A stretch of 5,513 bases of DNA from an uncultured Ruminococcus sp. (GCA_902796865.1 CADBQZ010000122.1:1-5513); one strand, 5' to 3'; numbered from the stretch's first letter, positions 1 through 5,277 are shown. Notes: a model not told the origin generated them from the sequence alone. Translations and numbers: made by a program.

Positions 1-99
1 GTTCATCACTATTTTTGCTTTGGAGGAAATTTTATTACTCTGAACAAACTCGTTTGAGATTTGAGTAAACGGCTTTCTGCGTCTGTAGAAATTCTTCAT
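1..99 (-). CDS. winged-helix/replication-initiator-like protein, N-terminal 33 residues (cut by window edge)
   Basis: This is the third gene of the leftward operon; only its first 33 codons are in the window. Its ATG overlaps the TGA of the preceding gene (ATGA at 96-99). A purine-rich ribosome site, GGGGAGAGG, lies a few bases upstream, inside the previous gene's last codons. The readable part begins with a basic stretch (R6-R7-R8-K9), then PFTQIS (10-15) and NKISSKAK (22-29). The pattern 'FTQI.N......(L/I)S.KAKG' is typical of the N-terminal helix-turn-helix of plasmid and prophage replication or DnaD-like proteins of Firmicutes. That family knowledge is the basis of the call, and only the N-terminus supports it. 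The same (L/I)S.KA motif occurs in both upstream genes, so all three probably share a fold. A replication or element-maintenance role is inferred. Confidence 0.6.
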   Translation of the reverse strand, partial: MKNFYRRRKPFTQISNEFVQSNKISSKAKIVMN

Positions 100-392
100 G
101 TTTCCTCTCCCCATACCTCAACATCAGTCTTTGTCTGCGTACAGGCAAGGACTTTATTGACAGCGTAACGGATCTGATTTTCAGTCTTGTTTTCGACTTT
201 GAACAAGTAACTCTTGCTTAACAGTTCCTGTACAGCCATTTTACTTTCTTCAACAGGTGTGATGGTATCATAGCTGTAAATTTCGTCAAGGGTGCTGTAG
301 TCTCTGTCAGGAATTCTTGACATCATGAGAAAGATTCCTTTTGCCGTTGCCGACATATCTTCCGTAAACAGTTTATCCATACATACGAGCAT
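96..392 (-). CDS. small winged-helix-like protein (98 aa), paralogue of its upstream neighbour
   Basis: A 98-residue protein of unrecognised name. Near its N-terminus it has MSATAKGIFLMMSRIPDRDY (13-32), which resembles the '(L)S.KAKG...(L)P(D)DW' helix-turn-helix opening of Firmicutes plasmid/prophage replication and regulatory proteins. It ends with a basic-to-polar tail after YAVNK (76-80). The neighbour encoded at 396-662 shares M-L at the start, an aligned S..A, P(E/D)RDY, a following EI, an EL...K.Y stretch and the closing (F/Y)AVNK, so the two are paralogues. The ATG at 392 is well placed 8 bases after GAGGAGGAGG. There are 3 bases to the upstream gene and a 4-base ATGA overlap with the downstream one, so the three are co-transcribed and probably translationally coupled. 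DNA binding is inferred from the motif; no partner or substrate can be read from the sequence. Confidence 0.7.
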   Translation of the reverse strand: MLVCMDKLFTEDMSATAKGIFLMMSRIPDRDYSTLDEIYSYDTITPVEESKMAVQELLSKSYLFKVENKTENQIRYAVNKVLACTQTKTDVEVWGEET

Positions 393-395
393 TTT

Positions 396-662
396 TTATT
401 CCTCCTCCTCCAACTTAGGCAGCATTGATTTGTTGACGGCAAATATTGTTCCGTCATTATCAGCATATATGATATATAGCTTGACATTCAGCTCATCAAG
501 TGCATCTCTGATCTCGTCAAGTTTATCATGGGGGCAAAACTCCTTTATCTCGCTCCATGTCACATAGTCCCTTTCGGGTAGTATGACCATCTGCAAGTAC
601 AAGCTTAGCGCTTTTAGTGACAGCTTGTTTTCGTTAATGATTTTTGTAATAAGTTCAAGCAT
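396..662 (-). CDS. small winged-helix-like protein (88 aa), first gene of the leftward operon
   Basis: The first gene of the leftward cluster encodes 88 residues from the ATG at 662. It has the motif KLSLKALSLYLQM (13-25), then PERDYVTWSEI (29-39), a charged helix around 46-58, FAVNK (74-78) and an acidic EEEE end. These match the next gene position by position, which identifies a paralogous pair. An in-frame GTG at 671 would add three residues, but it sits only 2 bases after GGAG. The ATG is 11 bases from GGAG, and its MLxxxxK start aligns with the MLxxxxK start of the paralogue, so ATG is preferred. The final GAG-GAG-GAG-GAA codons double as the ribosome site of the next gene. A DNA-binding or regulatory role is inferred; a role at the adjacent palindrome is possible but not shown. 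Confidence 0.68.
   Translation of the reverse strand: MLELITKIINENKLSLKALSLYLQMVILPERDYVTWSEIKEFCPHDKLDEIRDALDELNVKLYIIYADNDGTIFAVNKSMLPKLEEEE
401..410 (-). promoter_or_regulatory. ribosome binding site embedded in the end of the upstream gene
   Basis: Read leftward, this is GAGGAGGAGG, 8 bases before the ATG at 392. The same bases encode the last glutamates of the preceding protein, so the acidic tail and the ribosome site are one sequence. This ties translation of the second gene to the first and fixes its start codon. Confidence 0.75.
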
Positions 663-696
663 TTTATTCACTTCTCCTTTGCATTATTATCTTTAC

Positions 697-725
697 TTGA
701 TTTTTCAAACTTTCTGTGCTATGAT
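697..725 (+). promoter_or_regulatory. promoter of the small ORF and recombinase operon
   Basis: TTGATT (697-702) and TATGAT (720-725) are separated by 17 bp, and TGC directly before the -10 makes it an extended -10. Transcription should start near 732, inside the palindrome at 722-756. That position points to tight repression of recombinase expression. Confidence 0.72.
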
Positions 726-756
726 ATATTGCAAAATCAATTTTTGCAGTATATCA
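722..756. promoter_or_regulatory. 35-bp near-perfect palindrome in the divergent promoter region (probable operator)
   Basis: The left arm TGATATATTGCAAAA (722-736) and the right arm TTTTGCAGTATATCA (742-756) are inverted copies around a 5-bp centre. Fourteen of 15 positions pair, and the one exception (729/749) is a T-G pair. The palindrome overlaps the -10 and start point of the rightward promoter and also covers the possible leftward -10, so a bound dimer would block both. A repressor encoded by one of the small winged-helix genes, or the recombinase itself, is a plausible binder by inference. As RNA it would form a hairpin at the 5' end of the rightward transcript, but there is no T-run, so it is not a terminator. 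Confidence 0.7.
748..756 (-). promoter_or_regulatory. possible extended -10 of the leftward operon promoter
   Basis: On the minus strand the right arm of the palindrome reads TGATATACT, which fits an extended -10 (TGn followed by TATACT). The -35 region is poor (TTCATC at an 18-bp spacing). Transcription would start near 741, leaving a leader of about 80 nt before the ATG at 662. The call rests mainly on the -10 and on the need for a leftward promoter here. Confidence 0.4.
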
Positions 757-772
757 CAAAACAGGAGGTCTG

Positions 773-904
773 ATGAATATGGATATTATTTTTAAAAATA
801 TTTCCGAAGAAGATATACGACTCATTGCTGAGATCCTATATCCTGAGATAAAAGAATTCTGTATCCAAGGCAGAAAGGAAACCGAACAGGAGGAAGAAAA
901 ATGA
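773..904 (+). CDS. 43-aa small acidic-tailed protein, translationally coupled to the recombinase
   Basis: A short reading frame with a strong ribosome site (AGGAGG at 763-768) starts at ATG 773. It ends in TGA 902-904, overlapping the recombinase ATG by four bases (ATGA). The product begins MNMDIIFKNISEEDIRLIAE, continues through a hydrophobic/charged helix containing ILYPEIKEF (21-29), and ends in a polar, glutamate-rich tail (ETEQEEEK). A second in-frame ATG at 779 (10 bases from AGGAGG, against 4 for the first) could be the real start, giving 41 residues. The tail codons CAG-GAG-GAA also supply the recombinase ribosome site. I do not recognise the family. Its position suggests either a leader that couples translation or a small partner or directionality factor of the recombinase; both are inference. 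It may be a true protein because the helix is amphipathic-looking and the spacing is precise. Confidence 0.6.
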   Translation: MNMDIIFKNISEEDIRLIAEILYPEIKEFCIQGRKETEQEEEK

Positions 905-2262
905 ATGGTGTTATCTATGCAAGATATTCAAGCGATGCACAACGTGAGGAATCTATCGAAGGACAGCTTAGAGATTGCTATAATTATGCAGAGAGAAGTG
1001 GGATAATTGTAATTGCCGAGTATATCGACAGGGCATTCTCAGCTAAGACGGATCATCGTCCTGATTTTCAGAGAATGATAAAAGATGCAGCCGATGAAAC
1101 ATTCGGTGTTGTGCTTGTCTGGAAGTTTGACAGATTTGCACGAAACCGATATGACAGTGTTCGGTACAAGTCAACGCTAAAGCTTCACGGAGTTGAAGTT
1201 ATTTCGGTAAATGAAAATATCACCGACGGTGCTGAAGGAGTTATACTTGAAGCCGTCCTTGAAGCATTTGCTGAATATTACTCTATTGACCTTGCTAAAA
1301 AAGTTGCAAGAGGAATGACCGATAATGTTTTAAACGGCAAATGCAACGGTGGAAGTCTGACATTCGGATATACGGTCAATCCAATAACGCATAAGTATCT
1401 GATAGATGAAGAACGTGCTGAATACGTCCGCAAGATATATGAAATGTTCTTATCAGGAATATCTGTTAAAAACATAGAGATTTATCTGAGAAGAAACAAT
1501 GTTCGCAATGCAAAAGGAAATTTCATATCTTATGGCGGAGTAGCACACATACTTAAAAATAAACGCTATAGAGGAGATTATTCTTTTCGGAATGTACTTA
1601 ATGAAAATGGTTTTCCACAGATAATTTCTAATGAAACATTTGAAAAAGTGCAAAATCTTTTTTTATCGAAAAAACGTAATTTTTCAAAATCAATTTCAGC
1701 TCAGACTGTATATGCCCTCACAGGGTTGATATTCTGTTCTCAATGCGGAAAGCAGTTAGTCGGTGAATCAGGCACTTCCCACACAGGAAAAATATATCAT
1801 TACTACAAATGCTACAGTGTTAAAAAAGGTCTAGGCTGTCATTTGAGAAGTCTAAGAAAGAACGATGCCGAAAAATATGTTTTCGATAAAGTATGCGAAA
1901 AAATTGCTGAGAAAAGTATTATTGATATTTTTGAAAACAGTCTTTTAAAGCTCGACAGTGACAAGAGTGATAAAGTCACACCGCTTAAAAAAGAACTTTC
2001 CAATCTTAATAAAAAGCTCGCTAATCTTGTGGATTTTATCGCATCTGGAAATATCAGCAAAGCTGTTAAGGAAAAAATCTTATCTCTTGAAACTGAAAGA
2101 CATGATCTTGAAAATCTGATTCACCGTGAACAGATCATTGCAAATAAGGAAAAGCTTGATGCTGCCCTTATTGAAAAATGGCTGAAAGAAAAACTACCGA
2201 ATATTTCAGATGAACAAAAATCATTGCTGATACATATTTTCATAGAAAAAATCATTGCCTGA
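901..2262 (+). CDS. large serine recombinase (site-specific integrase of a mobile element)
   Basis: A 453-residue enzyme that cuts and rejoins DNA at attachment sites through a serine-DNA link, inserting or excising a mobile element. The resolvase catalytic domain spans about 1-145. It has YARYSSDAQ with probable nucleophile S10 in the R-x-S motif, Q22 in EGQ, and DRFARN with R78 and R81. The recombinase domain follows (about 150-260, entered by GGSLTFGY and containing a YRG loop near 223-225). A zinc ribbon with C279, C282, C304 and C313 comes next, then a lysine/glutamate-rich coiled coil (about 345-415) as used for synapsis control in the TnpX/TndX-type family. All key residues are present, so it is probably active, though at 453 residues it is somewhat shorter than many large serine recombinases. 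AGGAGG at 888-893 lies 7 bases before the ATG, and the gene overlaps the preceding small ORF. Its place at the edge of a foreign-looking block next to housekeeping genes suggests it mobilises that block. Confidence 0.95.
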   Translation: MNGVIYARYSSDAQREESIEGQLRDCYNYAERSGIIVIAEYIDRAFSAKTDHRPDFQRMIKDAADETFGVVLVWKFDRFARNRYDSVRYKSTLKLHGVEVISVNENITDGAEGVILEAVLEAFAEYYSIDLAKKVARGMTDNVLNGKCNGGSLTFGYTVNPITHKYLIDEERAEYVRKIYEMFLSGISVKNIEIYLRRNNVRNAKGNFISYGGVAHILKNKRYRGDYSFRNVLNENGFPQIISNETFEKVQNLFLSKKRNFSKSISAQTVYALTGLIFCSQCGKQLVGESGTSHTGKIYHYYKCYSVKKGLGCHLRSLRKNDAEKYVFDKVCEKIAEKSIIDIFENSLLKLDSDKSDKVTPLKKELSNLNKKLANLVDFIASGNISKAVKEKILSLETERHDLENLIHREQIIANKEKLDAALIEKWLKEKLPNISDEQKSLLIHIFIEKIIA

Positions 2263-2270
2263 AAATAAAA

Positions 2271-2300
2271 ATGACCTTATCCGTTTATGGATAAGGTCAT
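2271..2300 (-). terminator. hairpin after the recombinase, oriented as a leftward terminator
   Basis: A perfect 12-bp stem (ATGACCTTATCC at 2271-2282 with GGATAAGGTCAT at 2289-2300) has a 6-base loop and begins 8 bases after the recombinase stop. Read rightward it is followed by A residues. Read leftward it is followed by a T-rich run (TTTTTATTTTC), so as a terminator it would mainly stop leftward transcription entering the recombinase gene. Confidence 0.6.
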
Positions 2301-2307
2301 AAAAACA

Positions 2308-2339
2308 AGAAATCCTATCGAATTAACGATAGGATTTCT
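2308..2339 (+). terminator. second hairpin, probable bidirectional terminator of the recombinase operon
   Basis: A perfect 13-bp stem (AGAAATCCTATCG at 2308-2320 with CGATAGGATTTCT at 2327-2339) has loop AATTAA. The 3' side continues as ATTTC rightward and as T-rich TTGTTTTT leftward, so it could act in both directions. It is the only hairpin near the recombinase that could end its transcript before the third hairpin. Confidence 0.6.
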
Positions 2340-2407
2340 ATTTCAGCTTTCAATATTTGATTTCATAAAAGGTTCGGATATATTGCATTACGGGTCACCA
2401 AAATAGC
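2340..2407. other. candidate element/chromosome junction region
   Basis: This stretch of about 65 bp lies between the recombinase hairpins and a terminator that has no gene in front of it. It contains no gene I can defend. A short open frame ends at TAG 2404-2406, two bases before the terminator stem, with the tail GSDILHYGSPK; it could be the clipped 3' end of a host gene but is too short to identify. It also holds GATATATTGCA (2377-2387), identical to 11 bases of the operator palindrome. Serine recombinase genes usually sit next to one attachment site, so the crossover may be here. That is inference. Confidence 0.35.
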
Positions 2408-2443
2408 AAAAAGCATTCTCTTGATTTTGAGAATGCTTTTTTT
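2408..2443 (+). terminator. intrinsic terminator, apparently orphaned from its gene
   Basis: The stem AAAAAGCATTCTC (2408-2420) with GAGAATGCTTTTT (2429-2441) has an 8-base loop and a run of seven T (2437-2443), a textbook rho-independent terminator that also has A-rich flanking for the reverse direction. The nearest upstream gene already has two hairpins, so this one probably belonged to a host gene now separated by the element. Confidence 0.85.
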
Positions 2444-2496
2444 GTTGCAGCAATAATAGTTAACAAATTTTAATTATAATAATTGTACTAAAAATG

Positions 2497-2525
2497 TTGA
2501 TTTATTGGTCTAAATATGATATAAT
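2497..2525 (+). promoter_or_regulatory. strong promoter of the phosphatase gene
   Basis: TTGATT (2497-2502), a 17-bp spacer and a perfect TATAAT (2520-2525) preceded by TGA (extended -10). The A/T-rich tract at about 2465-2490 could serve as an UP element. Transcription should start near 2532, downstream of the possible GTG at 2526, which rules that codon out as a start. Confidence 0.82.
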
Positions 2526-2551
2526 GTGATAAAAAGTGAACAGCTTTTATC

Positions 2552-2557
2552 AGGAGG
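2552..2557 (+). promoter_or_regulatory. ribosome binding site deciding the phosphatase start
   Basis: AGGAGG lies 7 bases before the ATG at 2565. The longer frame from GTG 2526 has no such site and would begin before the predicted transcript start. Confidence 0.85.
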
Positions 2558-2564
2558 AAATAAA

Positions 2565-4259
2565 ATGAAAAAGAAATATAATTTTCCATTAAAATTCAAA
2601 GCAGTAATAATAATAATTGCTCTTTCGATAATACTCTGTGCAGTTTCGATAGCAATGAGTTCGATAAGATTTTCAAAAACTAATGAAGAAAATTTCAAAA
2701 ATCAGTGCCGTGACCTTGCACATACGGTCGCTCTTACCATTGATGGTGATGATCTGCATAAAGTTACTGAACGTGTACATGAGATCTTTCAATCTATCCC
2801 TGAGGATGAACTGATCACAAGCGATGAATGGGGAAGCGATGAATTCAACGCATATCTTGAAAATTATAAACCGATATTTGATATGCCCGAGTATAAGAAT
2901 GTCTTAAAGGAACTGAGACAAACACAGGAATTGGGAATATCAACACTTTCATCAGTATATACCTGTTATTATACTAAAACCAAAAGCGGCACTTACTATG
3001 CTGTGTATCTTGTTGATGCTGCCTTTGATGATCCTTGTCCACCCGGTGTTGTAGAGCATGTAGAAGAAGCACCGTGGGAAATTATTAACGATCCTAGTAT
3101 TGAGACCGAGCCTTACATAACCAACACGGAAATGTACGGTTGGCTGGTTACAGGTTTGGCACCGGTATATGACAGCAATGGAGAATTTGCTGGATATGCT
3201 ACTATTGACCTTTCTATGGACGAAATAAAGGCAAAAGAATCTTCATTCATACAGGTACTTACATTACTGCTTATTATCCTTACCGCTATAATTTGTATCG
3301 TTACACTGGTAATAATTGATTTTTCAGTTATACGTCCGGTAAATAAGCTCTCTAATGTAGCAACAGGATATATAGACGGCAATGAGAACAGAGACAAATT
3401 TGCTTCATTAGATATAAGGCGTTCTGATGAGATCGGAAATCTTTCCGATGCTATGAAAAAAATGGAGAAAGATCTTGGTACCTATATCGACGATCTTACC
3501 GCAGTGACTGCCGAAAAAGAACGTGTAAGTGCAGAACTTAACGTTGCAACAAGGATACAGGAAGATATGCTTCCTAAAGATTTCCCTGAACGCAATGACA
3601 TTTCGCTTTATGCGGCAATGACACCTGCAAAGGAAGTCGGCGGTGATTTCTATGACTTCTTTTTCGTTGACGATGACCATATAGCACTCGTGATCGCCGA
3701 TGTTTCCGGAAAGGGAGTGCCTGCGGCACTGTTCAGTGTAGTATCAAAGGTCGTTATCAGAAATCAGGTCCATGCCGGAGGCACACCGGCAGAAGTGCTC
3801 GAAAGAACAAATAGTATTCTTTGCAGCAATAATGGTTCAGGTCTTTTCGTTACTGTATGGCTCGGTATACTTGATCTTAAAACGGGAGATGTTGAATATG
3901 TAAATGCAGGACATGAATATCCTATTATAAGTCCAAAAGACAAACACGCCGAGATCATTGAAAAAGACAGTTTCCCACCGCTTGCCGCAATGGAAGGCAT
4001 TGAATATATCAACGAAAGATTACATCTGAACAATGGCGATAATCTTATCCTTTATACAGATGGTGTACCTGAAGCTAAAGCTGCCGACGGTTCACGTTTC
4101 GGAATGGACAGACTGGTCGAGATCGTTGAACGTAATAAAGGTTCAGCACCCGAAAAGCTTGTAAACGATATTAAAAAGGATGTAGATGATTTCCAGTCGG
4201 ATAAAGACCCATTTGATGATGTAACGATAATGAGCATTATCTGGAGAGACGAAGAATAA
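2565..4259 (+). CDS. membrane sensor PP2C-type serine/threonine phosphatase (external sensor-HAMP-SpoIIE domain)
   Basis: A 564-residue membrane protein that should sense something outside the cell and dephosphorylate a serine/threonine-phosphorylated protein inside, as SpoIIE/RsbU-type enzymes do to anti-sigma-factor antagonists. A basic N-terminus leads into TM1 (about 12-33). The external domain (about 34-228) has Cache/PAS-like features: YYAVYLVDAAFDDPCPPG, then GWLVTGLAPVYD and GYATIDLSMDEI. TM2 spans about 229-251. A HAMP linker starts at R257-P258 and holds D288-E289, followed by a coiled coil with RIQEDMLP. The catalytic domain has GGDFYD (D361), ADVSGKG (D379), NAGHE (447-451), TDG (D499) and FDDVT (D551, D552), the acidic metal-binding residues expected of PP2M. 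It is monocistronic, with its own promoter and a terminator. No anti-sigma or antagonist gene is adjacent, so the target is unknown. The ligand is also unknown. Confidence 0.9.
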   Translation: MKKKYNFPLKFKAVIIIIALSIILCAVSIAMSSIRFSKTNEENFKNQCRDLAHTVALTIDGDDLHKVTERVHEIFQSIPEDELITSDEWGSDEFNAYLENYKPIFDMPEYKNVLKELRQTQELGISTLSSVYTCYYTKTKSGTYYAVYLVDAAFDDPCPPGVVEHVEEAPWEIINDPSIETEPYITNTEMYGWLVTGLAPVYDSNGEFAGYATIDLSMDEIKAKESSFIQVLTLLLIILTAIICIVTLVIIDFSVIRPVNKLSNVATGYIDGNENRDKFASLDIRRSDEIGNLSDAMKKMEKDLGTYIDDLTAVTAEKERVSAELNVATRIQEDMLPKDFPERNDISLYAAMTPAKEVGGDFYDFFFVDDDHIALVIADVSGKGVPAALFSVVSKVVIRNQVHAGGTPAEVLERTNSILCSNNGSGLFVTVWLGILDLKTGDVEYVNAGHEYPIISPKDKHAEIIEKDSFPPLAAMEGIEYINERLHLNNGDNLILYTDGVPEAKAADGSRFGMDRLVEIVERNKGSAPEKLVNDIKKDVDDFQSDKDPFDDVTIMSIIWRDEE

Positions 4260-4266
4260 TAACAGT

Positions 4267-4299
4267 AAGACCGTCCTTGTTTTTCAGGGACGGTCTTTT
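4267..4299. terminator. terminator between the convergent phosphatase and ABC ATPase genes
   Basis: A 13-bp stem with one T-G pair (AAGACCGTCCTTG at 4267-4279, CAGGGACGGTCTT at 4285-4297) has loop TTTTT and is followed by TTTTAATAT rightward. It ends the phosphatase transcript. Leftward it has the same stem but a weaker T-run (CTTACTGTTATT), so it may also help end the ATPase transcript. Confidence 0.85.
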
Positions 4300-4324
4300 A
4301 ATATAAAACCTTAAATGATACTTT

Positions 4325-5047
4325 TTATTTTTGTTGTTCTAATGTCACAATATCCATAAAGCTTTTTCCGATGCTTGTCTGCATATAATCTTCTTTTGTG
4401 CCGAAGAACAGCTGCTTTGAACCGATATGCAGTATATGACTTGCATACTTTGCTGCAGCGTTCATATCATGTGATACCATTATTATAGAGATCTCATCAT
4501 TTTTGTTGAGGTCATAGATAAGCTCATACATCTCATTTGCAGCTTTAGGATCAAGTCCTGTAACGGGTTCGTCAAGAAGAAGCATTTTACGGGTAGCACA
4601 CAGTGCTCTTGCAAGGAGTACACGCTGCTGCTGACCGCCTGAAAGCTCTCTGTAGCAGCGGTTTTTAAGGTCAGTTATATTAAGCTTTTCCATCATTTCG
4701 TCAGCAAGCTTTTTTTCTTCCTTGTTATAAAACGGTCTGAGCCCCATGCGGTTTGCACAGCCTGATATAACTATCTCACGGACAGAAGCAGGAAAGTCAC
4801 GCTGTACGATCGTCTGCTGCGGAAGATAACCTATCTCGTTTTTTGATACATCACCGCAAAATCTTATCTCACCGCTCATCTGTGAATTAAGCCCTAAAAG
4901 CACCTTTACAAGAGTGCTTTTGCCGGAACCGTTTTCGCCGAGTATACACAAGTAATCTCCCTTGGATATAGTAAAATTGATATCCTCAGTCACAATGCTT
5001 CCCTCGTATCCGAGAGAAAGATCTTTACATTCAAGCTGTGTGTTCAT
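4325..5047 (-). CDS. znuC: ABC transporter ATPase for metal uptake (ZnuC/AdcC-like)
   Basis: A 240-residue cytoplasmic ATPase that powers an ABC importer. Walker A is GENGSGKST (37-45), the Q-loop Gln is Q77 in GYLPQQ, the signature is LSGGQQQR (135-142), Walker B is LLLDEP (156-161) with a D-loop at GLD (164-166), and the switch His is H193 in VSHD. The FPASVREIVISG stretch (85-96) after the Q-loop is characteristic of the zinc/manganese importer family, and the length is normal. The ATG at 5047 follows AAAGG at 7 bases. Metal specificity (zinc more likely than manganese) is inferred from the family and from the Fur-family box at its start. Oddly, no permease or binding-protein gene is beside it: a terminator follows it and glmS diverges from it, so the partner genes must lie elsewhere or the gene stands alone. 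Confidence 0.85.
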   Translation of the reverse strand: MNTQLECKDLSLGYEGSIVTEDINFTISKGDYLCILGENGSGKSTLVKVLLGLNSQMSGEIRFCGDVSKNEIGYLPQQTIVQRDFPASVREIVISGCANRMGLRPFYNKEEKKLADEMMEKLNITDLKNRCYRELSGGQQQRVLLARALCATRKMLLLDEPVTGLDPKAANEMYELIYDLNKNDEISIIMVSHDMNAAAKYASHILHIGSKQLFFGTKEDYMQTSIGKSFMDIVTLEQQK

Positions 5048-5064
5048 TTGTTCGCCTTTCTATA

Positions 5065-5079
5065 TGAAAATTGTTATCA
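5065..5079. promoter_or_regulatory. Fur-family operator at the ABC ATPase start point
   Basis: TGAAAAT-T-GTTATCA matches the 7-1-7 Fur-type box (TGATAAT-N-ATTATCA) at 12 of 14 positions. It lies just downstream of the -10 and overlaps the expected start of transcription near 5078, where a metal-loaded Fur, Zur or PerR would block initiation. Which family member binds cannot be told from the sequence. Confidence 0.68.
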
Positions 5080-5084
5080 ATTTC

Positions 5085-5113
5085 ATTCTATCATTTTTGA
5101 TCTGTTTTGTCAA
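5085..5113 (-). promoter_or_regulatory. promoter of the ABC ATPase gene
   Basis: On the minus strand, TTGACA (5108-5113) and TAGAAT (5085-5090) are 17 bp apart, and TGA before the -10 makes it extended. The predicted start near 5078 falls inside the Fur-like box, leaving a leader of about 30 nt. Confidence 0.78.
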
Positions 5114-5148
5114 TAGCAGTATTTTATTATCGAATAAGCAGTAAAAGC

Positions 5149-5177
5149 TTGACATATTGCTCATTAACATATATAAT
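5149..5177 (+). promoter_or_regulatory. promoter of glmS
   Basis: Consensus TTGACA (5149-5154) and TATAAT (5172-5177) with a 17-bp spacer. The start is expected near 5184, giving a leader of about 94 nt before the glmS ATG. Its -35 lies about 35 bp from that of the divergent ATPase promoter, so the two face apart with little overlap. Confidence 0.82.
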
Positions 5178-5183
5178 AGAATA

Positions 5184-5277
5184 TAAGTATAGTCTGAAAA
5201 AATACGATTCCTTATAAAATACGGAGCCAGTTATTTATCAGACAGATCTGTTTAAATATTACAAGGAGAAACATATT
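5184..5277 (+). other. glmS 5' leader with weak secondary structure
   Basis: About 94 nt of untranslated leader. GTCTGA (5192-5197) can pair with TCAGAC (5238-5243), closing a 40-base loop, and ACAGATCTGT (5242-5251) is a 10-bp palindrome overlapping the 3' side, so two exclusive pairings are possible. GGAG at 5265-5268 is 9 bases before the ATG. The length is too short for the glmS ribozyme and none of its core is visible. A regulatory role is only a possibility. Confidence 0.3.

Noticed and set aside
663..671. GTG start adding three residues to the first leftward gene
   Set aside because: It is only 2 bases from GGAG, and the ATG at 662 gives an N-terminus that aligns with the paralogue.
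722..756. Palindrome as an intrinsic terminator or as the element's attachment site
   Set aside because: There is no T-run on either side for termination, and it lies between two operons of the element rather than at its edge. A promoter operator explains its position better.
2371..2400. 3' end of a tRNA (GGTTCG ... ACCA) as the integration site
   Set aside because: After GGTTCG the spacing to the terminal CCA is too long for a T-arm plus acceptor stem, and the T-stem partner does not pair. No tRNA body precedes it.
2287..2406. A 39-codon frame starting ATG 2287 and ending TAG 2406
   Set aside because: It runs straight through two perfect hairpins, has no ribosome site, and its composition looks like non-coding sequence. 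Only its last few codons might be the remnant of a host gene.
2526..2564. GTG start for the phosphatase, 13 codons upstream
   Set aside because: It lies before the predicted transcription start near 2532 and lacks a ribosome site, while ATG 2565 has AGGAGG at 7 bases and begins a normal membrane-protein N-terminus.
3113..3397. Leftward open frames inside the phosphatase and recombinase genes
   Set aside because: They lack ribosome sites and recognisable motifs and lie opposite genes with complete conserved domains; they are reading-frame shadows.
5184..5277. glmS ribozyme upstream of glmS
   Set aside because: The predicted leader is about 94 nt, shorter than the ribozyme, and I see none of its conserved core sequence between the promoter and the ATG.
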